64,000 nucleotides of DNA from positions 9,114,001 to 9,178,000 of the forward strand of contig NC_058153.1 in assembly GCF_011075055.1 (NCBI RefSeq), given 5' to 3'. Below are positions 23,650 through 34,609 of this stretch, one piece after another. The notes under the pieces were generated by a model. That model ran no database searches and had not been told where the DNA came from. It was given only the letters and a program-made list of their open reading frames with translations. Each line of letters begins with the position of its first letter. Within the stretch, counting starts at the first letter, position 1. The stretch is from Mangifera indica. Its lineage: Eukaryota; Streptophyta; Magnoliopsida; Sapindales; Anacardiaceae. Both the position numbers and the translations under genes were made by a program.

Positions 23650-23820
23650 ATAAAACAATAAAACTATGTATACAATCTTGACTATATAAAATAGACACAC
23701 AAATAATGTATCATCATGTAATTAAATTATTTTAAATTAAAAATAAAGAAACATTCAATCACATGATAACACATTATCTATATCCCACTTTGTATACTCA
23801 AAATTTATACATATAGAATT
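23650..23820. mobile_element. Fold-back (MITE-like) element 1
   Basis: AT-rich imperfect inverted repeat. The left arm has TGTATACAATC...AATGTATCATCATGTAATTAA. The right arm, reverse-complemented, has GTATACAAAG...AATGTGTTATCATGTGATTG. No clear target duplication. It resembles the neighbouring elements at 23880-24058 and 24463-24583, suggesting one family. Confidence 0.5.
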
Positions 23821-23879
23821 GCTTTTTGCACAAATCATACAATCATCTCTTTTATTAAAAAAATTAAATTTGCAACAGG

Positions 23880-24058
23880 AGTAATATTACATACATAAAC
23901 AGTGAGTATTAATGTATACAAACAAACTGATGTGTCATCATTGAATGAGATGATTAAATCATTTACTTTATCTTTGCGTCAAAATTATCTAATTATATCA
24001 TAACACATTAATTTATTTATATTTATTAATACTCACTATTTGTATATATAATATTACT
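23880..24058. mobile_element. Fold-back (MITE-like) element 2
   Basis: A 179-bp element with ~38-bp terminal inverted repeats. The left end is AGTAATATTACATACATAAA and the right end reverse-complements to AGTAATATTATATATACAAA, both continuing into AGTGAGTATTAAT. The interior contains the ATGTGTCATCATTG-type motif shared with element 1. A target duplication is not evident, so the superfamily is unassigned. Confidence 0.65.
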
Positions 24059-24462
24059 AATGCTACAAAGTTTATACCTGTTAGTATCCACCCATTTGTA
24101 TATAAAGTTTTATTGTTATAACATATTCCATTTTCTCCCTCTTTGATAAATCAAATTAATAAAGCAAAAGATCACTGAGTGGGATTTTATATTGAGATCT
24201 CTTCCACACTTAAAAAAATCATTGTAGTTAATCAAGTAAGCCGACACCTATCAAAAAGATGAATGTATTTTTACTTCTCGTATTGGGTTACGTAAGTAGG
24301 ACACAAACTTCACTATTTCATTCTAACATTTATACTTAAGAGTGGGGGCAATAGACACCCCTCAACGTGATAAGTTGAATTTTCCATACTGATATCCAAA
24401 TGACAATATTAGCAAATGTTCTCCTTTTTTATTGTCATAAATTAATAAAATTATTTACACCT

Positions 24463-24583
24463 AATTTTGAGTATTTATTTGAGTATTTAAATGATGTATT
24501 ATCATATAATTAAATAATTTTAAATTAAAATAAGATAATATTTAGATGACATATTATCTAAATACTTAATTAGATACTAAAAT
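24463..24583. mobile_element. Fold-back (MITE-like) element 3
   Basis: A 121-bp AT-rich palindromic element. The left end ATTTTGAGTATTTATTTGAG pairs with the right end, which reverse-complements to ATTTTAGTATCTAATTAAGT. The centre has TGATGTATTATCATATAATT, as in elements 1 and 2. No convincing target duplication. Confidence 0.55.
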
Positions 24584-24589
24584 GAATAT

Positions 24590-26340
24590 GTATATGATTA
24601 CTTATGCAAAATTGGTCCCCAAAAAATAAAAAGACACTCACAGTTCTTTTCAATTCTTGCAAGTGAAGAAGACGAATATCATACACAAGCCTATCAAGAA
24701 AAGATGTGCATAAAGTCTCCCTTTCATGCTTAAATAAATTGTATTAAATTGATGGCCAAGTTTGAAGCGAATTTTGAAGAGGAGATGGTCATTTTGTCAG
24801 GACAAGGCAAGCCGATCTATAATTTGGCTTGACAACCAAAACCAATCGCCTTTCCAACTCAATATCAGAAAATACAAAAACAGCTAAGTATCAACTTTTT
24901 CTCACTATATCATTAGACTTTTTCCTCGCTTTTGCTGCTCAATCCTCTTTCCAAAACAAAGTCTGTCCCACCTTTTGCTTTTTTCCACTTTTTATTCTGT
25001 ATCATCTCTGAATTATCCGTCTAATTTTAACCTTAACTTGGTAATTTTGAAAACAAACTAAGATTAATTTCTTTTGAGACATTTTGTAATATATCTAGAT
25101 AAATTTTATATTAACAAAGTATGAGAAACATTAGAAATGCATGCATATTTCATATAGTTTAGAAATAATCAGAAAAATTTATAAAATAATTTATGAATTT
25201 TTAAACTATCAAGATACGTATTCAATTATAAGTTTCAAAAACGAAATCTTAATAAATAGATAATACTCATTCTATACTATTTGTATAATAACATTAATTA
25301 ATATTGGTGAAAGACTATTATTAGTTTTGTTGATTCAGTCATTTTTACTAACTTCATCGGTGTAAATTTAGAATTTGATTGATTAATTAGGTTAGAAGTA
25401 AAATATAATGTGTTATCATATGGACGCAATGGAAAAGACTAGGAACTATCATTTTGTCAATTCAACTATTTATTCTAATTGAGTCATATCGTGTAGCTAA
25501 AATCATAGCTTAATAAAATCAAAAGAAGCTAACACCAAAATATGTCTTCAACGATAGGCATTTCTTAATAATTGCCTTGAAGAACATGATGGCAATGAGA
25601 TGATTGATGCATCTAGCTGCCTTGCTGCATTGCTGCATTGTAAAGGCAAACCCAAACACCATTAAAACAATTTCCCAAAATTTCAAGCATGGCATCATTT
25701 CTCAATATTGACAAGTAGTTTGTAACCATGCCAACAATCTATGTTTCTTGAAAACAACAACCACCCAAAAAATATTTAAAAAAAAAAAAGCACTCGCGGA
25801 TTTACATGGAATCTGAGAAGATCTTATTCTTCAAAGACCTACAGTTGGATTTTTAAATTGTTGAAATTGTTTTATTTAATACAAGCGTGGCCATGTGTCC
25901 AGAAAATTTGAAATGAATATTGAAAATGGGTTCCAATAATGGCTTTCCTCAAGAGGGGATTATTTCCAACGGGCGTAGGGTTGCAAGTGCAGAGAATGTG
26001 CAGGGCACTCATAGAAAAATTCTTCAAATAGAATAAATTTAAAATTTTTGAAAATTAATAAGTGAAAAATTAGATTTTCAACAGAATAAAAATTCTTCTA
26101 CGTGAATATTGAAAAATATGAGTTTAATCCTAAGTATTCATGTTCTTCGACAGAACGCTAAAATCCCACATGGGAAACCAAACCCGCATGTAAATAACCT
26201 CATCTCTGGATCATAATCATGTATAAATGATACATAATATATAGTTTTCCCTATAATATAACATTATTAATATCCATAGATATATATCAATCAAGCATAA
26301 GAGGATTAATTGAACATCAGTATTATATTTAGAGACACGT
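24590..26340. other. Intergenic AT-rich sequence downstream of the AAA gene
   Basis: About 1.75 kb with no coding frame beyond 60 codons, no RNA gene and no repeat ends that I could pair. It holds scattered fragments of the ATGTGTTATCATATGG motif (about 25405) shared with the fold-back elements, and a poly(A) run near 25779-25790. It is the 3' flank of the AAA-ATPase gene. Confidence 0.5.
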
Positions 26341-26343
26341 ATA

Positions 26344-26349
26344 TTTATT
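26344..26349 (-). terminator. Candidate poly(A) signal of the AAA-ATPase gene
   Basis: TTTATT on the plus strand, i.e. AATAAA on the minus strand, about 165 bp downstream of the stop codon. This is a plausible 3' UTR length for a plant transcript. Plant poly(A) signals are loose and other A-rich candidates exist, so this is a suggestion only. Confidence 0.3.
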
Positions 26350-26512
26350 TTTCTCTGTAGTTTTTCCTTCCCCCGCGAGCTCCAGCATCAAAATTTGCAG
26401 ATCAATCTGTTTTTCTAGCTTTTAGTTTTTTTCATCTTCAGCTTTCTTAACCATAATCTTCATTAACCAAAGAAAAAGAGAAAAATAAATTATAAAAGAG
26501 AAAAATAAATTA

Positions 26513-28102
26513 TCATTTAATTTTCTTTTGATCTTCTTCTTCTTCATAATTTGCCCTCTTGCAACTGTTATTATCTTCTTTATTCAAGTCTGTTCCTTCT
26601 TCTTTATTAGGACTGTCAAGAGCCCTCTTCTCTTGCTCTTCTTCTTCCTCCTCTTCAACTAAATCTAACTTACTCTTCTTCTCTCTCAACCCTCCATTTT
26701 TCAACCTCTTCTCGGCCTTCACCTGCAATGTCTCAACCAATTCCTTCACTGCATTCTCCTTATTCCTCTTGTTCTTGATCAACACTTCACTGATATCAGC
26801 AGGAGTCATCTCAGCTTTCTCAATAAGCTCCTGCAAATTCTTCAAAATCCCACCTTCCAAATCACTTTCTTCATAACCCAAATAATTCTTCAACAAAATT
26901 AACAATGCAGGATAAGTACAATAACTCATGTAAATATGCATATCCATTCTTCCACTTCTCAGCAATGCAGGGTCAAGCTTCTCAATGTGATTAGTTGTGA
27001 ACACAAAAATCCTTTCACTCCCACAACATGACCATATACCATCAGTGAAATTCAATAATCCTGAAAGAGTAATAGAATTATTGCCATTGCCTTCATCACC
27101 AAAACCACTATCACACCCATATCTCATTTCAGGCTCATAATAATTTCTTGAATCTGAACCACCATTACTCTTGTTAGTGCTCTTCCTGTTTGTCAAATTC
27201 ACAGAACAATCAATATCTTCAATCACAATAATGGACTTCGAACTTGTTTTCATCAACAATTTCCTCAACTCTGAGTTATTACGCACTTCAGTTAATTCAA
27301 GATCATAAATATCATAACCAAGACAGTTAGCCATGGCAGCGATCATACTAGATTTACCAGTTCCAGGAGGTCCGTACAACAAGTATCCTCTTTTCCAAGC
27401 TCTTCCAGTCTTCTGATAGAACGCTTGCCCATTTGCGAAGTCCTTCAAATCTTCCATAATCTCCATCTTCTTTTGTGGTTCAATGGCTAAAGTGTCAAAA
27501 GTGCTCGGATGTTTGAAGGGGACAGACTCCCATGGAAAGCCTCTCGAGTCCAAAGATCCGCCACGCGAGTTTGTGTACAAGAGTCGGTCTTGATTTTTTC
27601 TACGGATATCGTTGGCCTTGTCCATGATGAAGTCTAAATAAGAATCGAGAATCAAAGACTTGTCTTTCTTTCTGATGCGGAGAGTGAAACAACATTTCTC
27701 TTCAGGGAGAGGTCTCCAAGAAAACGACTGAGTTTGTCTTGGAGAAATGACGTGTTCCCAGAGAACGGTGACACCATTGAAGGAGTCGTAAATGGAGTCA
27801 TTGTTTGAAAGGCCAAAAGTGATGGCACTGGAGTTGAGAGCGCGGGTGAGACTCAAGCGGCTACCGGAGATTGAAACCGAGCTGCTCAAGTAGAGCTGAA
27901 CGGCGTTGTAGAGTTCATTGGTGTTGACACCATCGATTTCTGTGATATCAAAGTAGCAATATGAGGAGAAGACATTGAAGATTTTGGTGAAGAATTTGAC
28001 AGAAGCGAAACGAAGTTCAGGTGGGAAAATTGCTTGGACGAGGCTTTGACAGAAGGCCAAAACGCCGAGGAGAGAAGCAAAAGAAGTCCAATACTCTTTC
28101 AT
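26513..28102 (-). CDS. AAA-ATPase, BCS1-like plant family (AATP1 / At5g57480-like)
   Basis: 529-residue intronless gene, complete from ATG (28102-28100) to TGA (26515-26513). Residues ~8-26 form one hydrophobic segment, a likely membrane anchor. Residues ~27-125 match the AAA-associated N-terminal domain of plant BCS1-like proteins. The AAA module has Walker A GPPGTGKSS (244-252), Walker B IIVIEDIDC (291-299), sensor-1 FVFTTNH (366-372) and an arginine-rich DPALLRSGRMD (377-387) typical of the second region of homology. A Ser/Asn/Gly-rich insert (303-342) lies between Walker B and sensor 1. The tail is highly charged, with a run of Glu near 483-489. Length and lack of introns fit the family. 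Family members are membrane-anchored ATPases of mitochondria or ER, several induced by stress; substrate and organelle cannot be read here. All catalytic motifs are intact, in contrast to the surrounding transposons. Confidence 0.95.
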   Translation of the reverse strand: MKEYWTSFASLLGVLAFCQSLVQAIFPPELRFASVKFFTKIFNVFSSYCYFDITEIDGVNTNELYNAVQLYLSSSVSISGSRLSLTRALNSSAITFGLSNNDSIYDSFNGVTVLWEHVISPRQTQSFSWRPLPEEKCCFTLRIRKKDKSLILDSYLDFIMDKANDIRRKNQDRLLYTNSRGGSLDSRGFPWESVPFKHPSTFDTLAIEPQKKMEIMEDLKDFANGQAFYQKTGRAWKRGYLLYGPPGTGKSSMIAAMANCLGYDIYDLELTEVRNNSELRKLLMKTSSKSIIVIEDIDCSVNLTNRKSTNKSNGGSDSRNYYEPEMRYGCDSGFGDEGNGNNSITLSGLLNFTDGIWSCCGSERIFVFTTNHIEKLDPALLRSGRMDMHIYMSYCTYPALLILLKNYLGYEESDLEGGILKNLQELIEKAEMTPADISEVLIKNKRNKENAVKELVETLQVKAEKRLKNGGLREKKSKLDLVEEEEEEEQEKRALDSPNKEEGTDLNKEDNNSCKRANYEEEEDQKKIK

Positions 28103-28330
28103 TCTTCACTTACCAAGTAAGTGTTTGTGAAGAAAGAAAGAAAAATGAAAAAGAAAGCAGTGGAAAATTATTTGCAAACGAACACGATGAAACCTTTTAA
28201 TGGGGTTTGAGAGAGAAACGAGAAGCGGTGGAGAATTTACAGAAGACTTGAAGTAGGTTATATGGAATATGGACGGGAGGAGAGAGAGAGAGGGAATACA
28301 GTTTAAAAAAATAGTAACAATAAAGACAAG
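28103..28330 (-). promoter_or_regulatory. 5' UTR and core-promoter region of the AAA-ATPase gene
   Basis: Read on the minus strand, the sequence upstream of the ATG is rich in CT repeats (GAGAGAGAGAG on the plus strand at about 28281-28293) followed by TTTC-rich leader. Such CT tracts are common at plant core promoters and 5' UTRs. A weak TATA-like CCATATAAC occurs on the minus strand at about 28256-28264. The transcription start cannot be fixed from sequence alone. Confidence 0.4.
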
Positions 28331-29175
28331 GAAAAAGTGATACAGAGAGAACTTTGGACCTTTTCAGTTTGGGATGAGGTTAGAAATCAGAGATGGGCCA
28401 AGGGGGGTTTCGGAGGCAAGGAACTTGAGCGATTTACAAGAGTTTATGTAGAACTTTTAGCCTGTACTAGTATTATTGAACAAATTGCTGACTTCTGCTC
28501 TGCCACTTCTGATATTGAGAGAGATTGTGAGAGATCCAGGTAAACTAGTGGCAATAAATGAGGTTAAAAATTAGGACTCAAGTCTCAGAAAAGCCCCTTC
28601 ATTTCCCTGGAAACCCACTTGGGTAAAATCTAAAAAAAAAAATTTTTGACCAAATTTTCAAGTACTGACACAGATATGGCCATGTGATGTTGGAAGAAGT
28701 CAAATAAACCCCAAAAATTTTGCATTACTTCTTTAATCAGCTAGAAAAAAAATCGTTTTTCTTTTTACACATTATACCAATTTTCATTTGATATTACACG
28801 GGAGAAGCAATCGCTTGATTTGGTAGATAAAATCTTGAATAGCAGGGAACGCATTGAGTATGATGAATTGAGAAAGATACGGCAGGAGGATATATTTTTG
28901 GGAATTAGCCACTGCCTTGGTTTGAGGCATAAAGATAGGATTATTTATTAAATAATTTGTCAAGTGGGGTTTACTTATTTGAATTTTCCAGGTGGCGAAG
29001 CGTCGATGGGGGATTATATGTTTGTTATGATGGGGTCTGTGCAAAGGGGCCTGTTTTCATAGCCTGCATTCTCTGTAAGGTCTAAAGTATAATACAAGTC
29101 AGAGGCACAGGGCAAGCCTGATGAAGTCATTAATTGTGTTTTTTTTAAATAATTTAATAAATTTTAACTATCGCA
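28331..29175. other. Upstream flank of the AAA gene, no feature seen
   Basis: About 850 bp with short open frames only (for example 28337-28543 plus and 28784-29044 minus), without recognised motifs or repeat ends. It may contain distal promoter elements of the AAA-ATPase gene. Confidence 0.4.
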
Positions 29176-29179
29176 AATA

Positions 29180-29520
29180 GAATTAGGGTTGAATTAAATT
29201 AAATTCAAATTTATTTGAGTTTAAATTTAACTCAATTCATATATAGTTAAATTTGAGTTTGAATTTGAACTCATTGAGCTCATAAAAGTTAAGTTCAAAC
29301 TTGATTTGAATTTGATTCAACTCATTTTTTATTATTAAAACAACATCATTTTAATATATATTGATTAAAATGATGTCGTTTTATATCTATATTTTTAATT
29401 AGAAAATCTGGTAAGTAGCTTGAGTTTGACTAAACTTGGTTAGAGTTGATTTGTTTTAGGTTTATTCGAACCAAATTTAAACTCGAACTCGAATTGACTC
29501 GGTTCGAGTCCAACTCTAAT
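29180..29520. mobile_element. Fold-back repeat rich in TTTGAGTTTGAA motifs
   Basis: Imperfect inverted-repeat element. The left end AATTAGGGTTGAATTAAATT pairs with the right end, which reverse-complements to AATTAGAGTTGGACTCGAAC. The interior has iterated TTTGAGTT/AACTCAAAT motifs and a central near-perfect palindrome around AACATCATTTTAAT...ATTAAAATGATGTCG (29341-29382). No sure target duplication. Probably a MITE of unknown superfamily. Confidence 0.55.
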
Positions 29521-29529
29521 TATGAGGGT

Positions 29530-30590
29530 AGGGATAATCAAAGTGTTATTTCCTCACAAAATAAAATTCTCAATGAATCATTAATTTAACAAAATAATTT
29601 TTTTAAATTTAAAAAATTAATAATTTTTTATATTTAAATTTTTAATAATTATATTTCTTTCATATTAGATTTTCATTTCTACGACAAAATTTTTCTGTTG
29701 TCATGATTATACTCTCCTTTTTCCCTTCTCTTAACATCTCTTTCCCCGATAAGATGTAGATGCCAAAGAAGGATAACATCAAGAAGAAGACCATCGAGAG
29801 TAAAGTAAAAGAGGTCACAATCAAATTCTAGTTATAAGAAAAAAACAGGTTGAAAATAAAACTTTATAAAAAAATATATAATTTTTTAAAACTTAATACT
29901 AAAAAAATTATTAATTTTCTTAGAGCTTATGAGTAAAAATAATATATATTTTTTAATATCACTAAATAAATGATAATATTATCTATAATATTAATTGATT
30001 TGATTAATTTTAATAATTTATAAATAAATATTTAAATTTTTTAAATTCAAGAGATAATTTTTTAGAAATAATTTGTGAAGATACTCTAAAACTTGGTAAG
30101 GAATAACTCTTTTGCCCTTCAAATGCTCCTCGTTTGCTTTAAGCCTCACAACTTGAAAGTTGTAATCCTAATCTTATTTGTGATTTATTGAAATATTTCT
30201 TTTTATCAATTATTTCTCGATTTCATTAGTTGACGCCAAGATTCTTCTTGGTCAGCAGAGGAGAAGGAACTATTCTTATCACAAAACAACAAAGTGCAAT
30301 TTTAAAATTTAACTCAATCCTTGTGAATTAACCTTGATAATAGCTACAAATTTAACATTTTTATAGAATAAAATTACTTATATAAATAAATTATATTAAT
30401 TTATATATGTGAATTAAGATAATAATTTATAAATAAGTGATATAATTAGTTATTTTTTATTTTAAAATTACATAATCAAATATTATCATATCAAATAGTT
30501 TACATAAGTTTAGGCAATTTTTTTTTTATATATAGTATTATTCAACTATATTTCTCTCTTTTTACAAAAAGAATACAATAACTAAAAAAC
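29530..30590. other. AT-rich intergenic stretch, nothing assigned
   Basis: About 1 kb of very AT-rich DNA with poly(A)/poly(T) tracts, no coding frame above 60 codons and no paired repeat ends. Position suggests that it could include the left part of the 5' LTR of Athila I, but I could not define LTR ends. Confidence 0.35.
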
Positions 30591-30599
30591 TTAATAGCA

Positions 30600-31200
30600 T
30601 ACCTACAAAAGTTGTTATAATATCTTAGTCCAATAATTGGCTCATTGTTAAGATATTTTCTATTTTAGACACACAATTTATCATAATTTTACTTTTGAGC
30701 TTTACAACTTAAAACTCGTCGCTTCTAATCTAAACTTAGTTGTCCTACCATTATTCAAGAGGACACGTAGAACAATTCTGATGCCATTACCATCACTCAA
30801 GAGAACATATAGCATAGAGCAATTATGATACCATTGTAATCTCTTACTTAATAGTTTAGCTACAAAAGTTATTGTAACATCCTGATCTAATAGTCATCTC
30901 ACTATCAATATATTGTCTACTCTAGATACATAATCTATCATGTTTTTTGGTTTTATACTTTGAAACCCAGAACGTGTCAAGTCTAATATGAACTTAATTG
31001 TTCTACAATTGCTCAAAAAGGCGCATAGAACAACTCTGATATCATTATTATCACTCAAGAGGACATATAGTATAAAATAGCTTTGATACTATTGTAACAT
31101 TTTTGGTCTAATAGTTTGACTTATACACTATTAAAATATTATTTATTTTAAACACATAATTTATTATAGTTTTGTTTTGTATGTTTATAACTAAAATGTA
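30600..31200 (-). repeat. Tandem array of TRIM-like LTR/primer-binding-site units
   Basis: Two and a half units, with unit starts near 30614, 30869 and 31088. Each has the block TGTAACATCCTGATCTAATA, a CTCACTATCAATATATTGTC-like block and two ~46-bp sub-repeats containing CAAGAGGACATATAG and a TCTGATACCATTG-like motif. Read on the minus strand the last motif is an LTR end (TTACA) followed by TGGTATCAGAG, the plant primer-binding site. Small non-coding LTR elements (TRIMs) carry this combination and can form tandem arrays. No coding capacity. Confidence 0.55.
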
Positions 31201-31541
31201 TTTTAACAGTTTAAAGATAACAAATTATTTATCTATCTAAACTTAACATTTTTAAACAATATAAAATATACATATAAATTTAATACAAACCTCGAAACAA
31301 ATTAGTAGTCACTTTCTAAATTCCTATGAGATTGATATCTATTATATTACTTGATGACTTGTGTATTTGCGAGTGAAACACAATATGTTTTTGGTGTTAT
31401 TGCCAGAGATTGGTGTTAAATTGATACTAATATAATTCATAGTCTTGCTATAATAAGGAAATTTTCTTTTTTTTTATTTACATATTAGTACTTTTAAAAG
31501 TTGATCACTCTTGTTCTTCCCTTGTAAGCTTTACTTGGTGC

Positions 31542-33190
31542 ATGACCAAATTGAAGGTGACAAAAAGACTAGATTTTGACCTCAAGATCAAGAGAATAAT
31601 TCATAACCTAAGGAGAACCAAGCAAGAACAGCAAATCAAGATGGAAAAGCCGAAAGTAAATCCTAATTTGAACGTAGATGAAATACCACAACCATGTGCA
31701 CTTCAAGATTATGTAATTCCATCTACTAGAGACATTATCTTAAGTATTGTCTGACTACTAGTCAATGCTAACAATTTCCAAGATCAAATTATCCATCATA
31801 TACATGATTCAACAAAATCAATTTGGAAATGCAATAACTAAAGATCCACATACACACTTAACAAAATTCATGTAGATATGCAACACCTTCAAATTAAACA
31901 AAGTACTAGATGAAGCAATGAAGCTGAGAATATTCCCCTTTTCACTTCGAGATAGGGCAACTATTTGGCTTGAATCTAATGCTCAAGGTCATTCACTATA
32001 TGGCAAACTTTATCTCAAACATTAATTCTTGACAAAATTCTTCCTAGTTAGAAAAACAACTAAGATAAAAAATGACATTGCCACATTCACAACAAGGGAC
32101 GATGAAACTTTACATGAGGCTTGGGAAAGATACAAAGACCTTCAAAGGTATTGCTCACATCATGACTTTCTAGATTGGATGCTAGTACAAACCTTCTATA
32201 GTCGAGTACTAGGACACATCAAAATTGTTTTGGATGCCATAGCCAACAGATCGTTTATGGGGTTAACCACAAAGAACATATTACAATGTATTGAATGAAT
32301 GATAGCAAGCATTTCCTTTAAAATAATGATACAGTACCCAATAAGTTATTAGGTATTCACGAGGTAAATGACATAACTATGGTCAATGTGAAGCCTGACA
32401 CACTAATGAAGAAATTAGAAAGAATGAACATGAAAGTAGTTAACATTGTAGTGCGATGTGAGACATGCAAATGAGGATATGGTAGTATAGATTATAACAT
32501 GCAAAATACATATCCAAGCGAACAAAACATGGAATTAGCAAACATGGTTAATTTCAACTAGACAGGACAAAGGAACTTGTATTCAAACACCTATAATCTA
32601 GGTTAGAGGAATCATTTGAACTTCTCTTAGAATAGTCAACTAGTTTAGTCAAATACAAGCCAAAATTTCTGACCAAGCCTACTAAGATTTTACCCTTGAA
32701 ATCCCATTCCACAATCTTTGTATCATACACCAAAGGAACAAAAATTGATCTTAGAACAAATGATGGAAAGTTTCATATAAACATAAAATAAGAAAGCACA
32801 AACTTAAAAGGAAGCCATTAAAACACCTCACAGAATGAATATAACAACTAGGCATGCATAACAAGATGTTAGAAGTATAATTGAGCCAATAAGTATCACA
32901 AAAAAACTCACAAGATCAAAGGAAGCCACTAAGCCAACCACTCAAACCAAGATAACAATGCAAGGTAATAACCAACAGAAGCAAAAACACATATGAAGAA
33001 CCAGAAACTCTAAAATCCAATCCACCAAAGGTATCAAAAAACACAGAAAATGCTTTAGATAAACTCACAGGACTAACCACTAAAAGAAATGCAATAGATG
33101 TGATAAAATCAGCCAAGGAACAAGAAAATAAGGCCTCTAGACAAAATAAGTACCATATTACTCTCTGTTTCCTTATAGATACCATAAAAC
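31542..33190 (+). pseudogene. Athila I gag remnant
   Basis: Open pieces at 31542-31754 (MTKLKVTKRLDFDLKIKRII... ending PCALQDYVIPSTRDI) and 32029-32298 carry the characteristic Athila capsid motif DETLHEAWERYKDLQRYCSHH, followed by a zinc-knuckle remnant near 32455. Stops separate the pieces. The second Athila element in this window has a homologous gag (50380-50530 and 52082-53400). Confidence 0.75.
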
Positions 33191-33379
33191 AAAATTAGAT
33201 TAGCAATTTGGAAAAAGTTTTGAGATATTTAAGTAAATACACCTAAATGTACCATTCTTAAAGTAATAACTCATATGTCTGTATAAGAAAAGTTATTAAA
33301 AGGTATACTTTCAAATAAGAGAAAGTTTAAGGAATTTGAAACGATAGCCCTTTTAGAAAAAGAAATGCTATCCTCCAAA

Positions 33380-33775
33380 ACAAAATGCCACCAAATTAAA
33401 GGATCTAAGAAGTTTTTCTATACCATGCACAGTAGGGAACGAATCCTTCAACATACCACTATATGACCTTAGAACAAGTATTGGTCTTATGCCATTCTCA
33501 ATATGCAAAAAACTAGATATAGGAGAACTCAAGCATATGACGGTTACTCTGTAGCTAACAGATAGGTTTATCAAGTATTTGACCGAAATACTAGAAAGCA
33601 TTCTTATACGAGTGGGTAAATTTTGTGTTTTGGCTGACTTTATAGTTTTAAAGATGGAGGAAGATGCTTACGCCCCTATAATCATGGGACAACTATTTTT
33701 TGCAATAGCTAGAGCAATCATAGATGTGAAGAATAAGAAATTAACATTTGAGATAAGACAATAGTGGTAGAATTT
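33380..33775 (+). pseudogene. Athila I aspartic protease remnant
   Basis: Contains LKDLRSFSIPCTVGNESF (about 33395-33450). At the active site, DLRTS (33464-33478) stands where the family has DLGAS, so the catalytic loop is altered. The open segment 33579-33764 has KMEEDAYAPIIMGQLFFAIARAIIDV, the conserved flap/back-half of Athila proteases. The element is dead. Confidence 0.7.
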
Positions 33776-34609
33776 AACATCTTTAAACTAACTAAACAAC
33801 CATTTCTTATTTATTCTTTTTGCTTAAGTTTGATGCAACTGGGAAATGTGTGAACAAAATATTTAAGAAGTGCTTCCAAGAAGATACAATAGAATCCTAC
33901 CTAGTCCAGATCAGTTGTACAGATCGTGAAAATCCAAAAGTAGCAACCTATGCACAACAAAGGTCAACATCATAACTTAAGTACAAGGATATTCAACAGA
34001 CAATAGTGAAATCGAATATGAATGCACCACAGTTACTAATAGAAGATGTATCTTGGGTAGAATTAAAGCCATTACTAGTCAGGCTAAAGTATATGTATCT
34101 CGAACTTGGTTCAAATTATCTTGTTATTATTAGTACTGGCTTGAATTCTTAGCAAGTAGAAAGACTAGTTTGACTATTATGAAAGCACAAGAGAATAATC
34201 AAATATAACATTCACTACCTAAAAGGCATAAACCCTTATACATTCATATACCATATACACATGTTAGATGATCATAAGACAACCATAGAAAATAAACAAG
34301 ATGTCAACCTTAACATGAAGGAAGTAGTTCAAAAAGAAGTTTAATATTAAGATTTTAAACATATGGGTCATATACCCCATATCCGACAGCAATTTGGTAA
34401 GTCCAGTGCATGTAGTACCTAAAAAATAAAGGATAACAATAATGAAAAATAAAAAAAAAAAGAACTGATACCAACAAAGATAATGACAAGATGATGTATA
34501 TGCATAGACTATAGAAAACTAAACAACACCACCAAAAAAGATTCAGTATGGATGATGGTGAGTAGTTCACATTTGTAGAGGGTCGAATCCTTAGCATAAT
34601 GGTTAGCAA

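Larger units (their letters stand above)
31385..34575 (+). mobile_element. Athila-type Ty3 element I, 5' part (PBS, gag, protease, start of RT)
   Basis: Starts with a degraded Athila/Tat primer-binding site, TTTTTGGTGTTATTGCCAGA (31388-31407; family form resembles TGGCGCCGTTGCCGGGGA, tRNA-Asp type). Gag follows from 31542, then protease (33380-33770) and the first RT motif MCIDYRKLNNTTKKDS (about 34498-34545). RT sequence then stops abruptly at about 34575, where Tekay II pol begins. The missing RT-RNase H-integrase N-terminus resumes only at 39803 within the integrase. Confidence 0.75.

Noticed and set aside
26559..26876. A 105-codon plus-strand frame rich in Ser and Leu
   Set aside because: It lies antisense to the Glu/Lys-rich 3' part of the AAA-ATPase; the Ser/Leu bias is the mirror of that coding sequence.
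28337..28543. A 68-codon plus-strand frame upstream of the AAA gene
   Set aside because: No recognised motif, no supporting context, and length within chance expectation; it lies in the presumed promoter region on the opposite strand.
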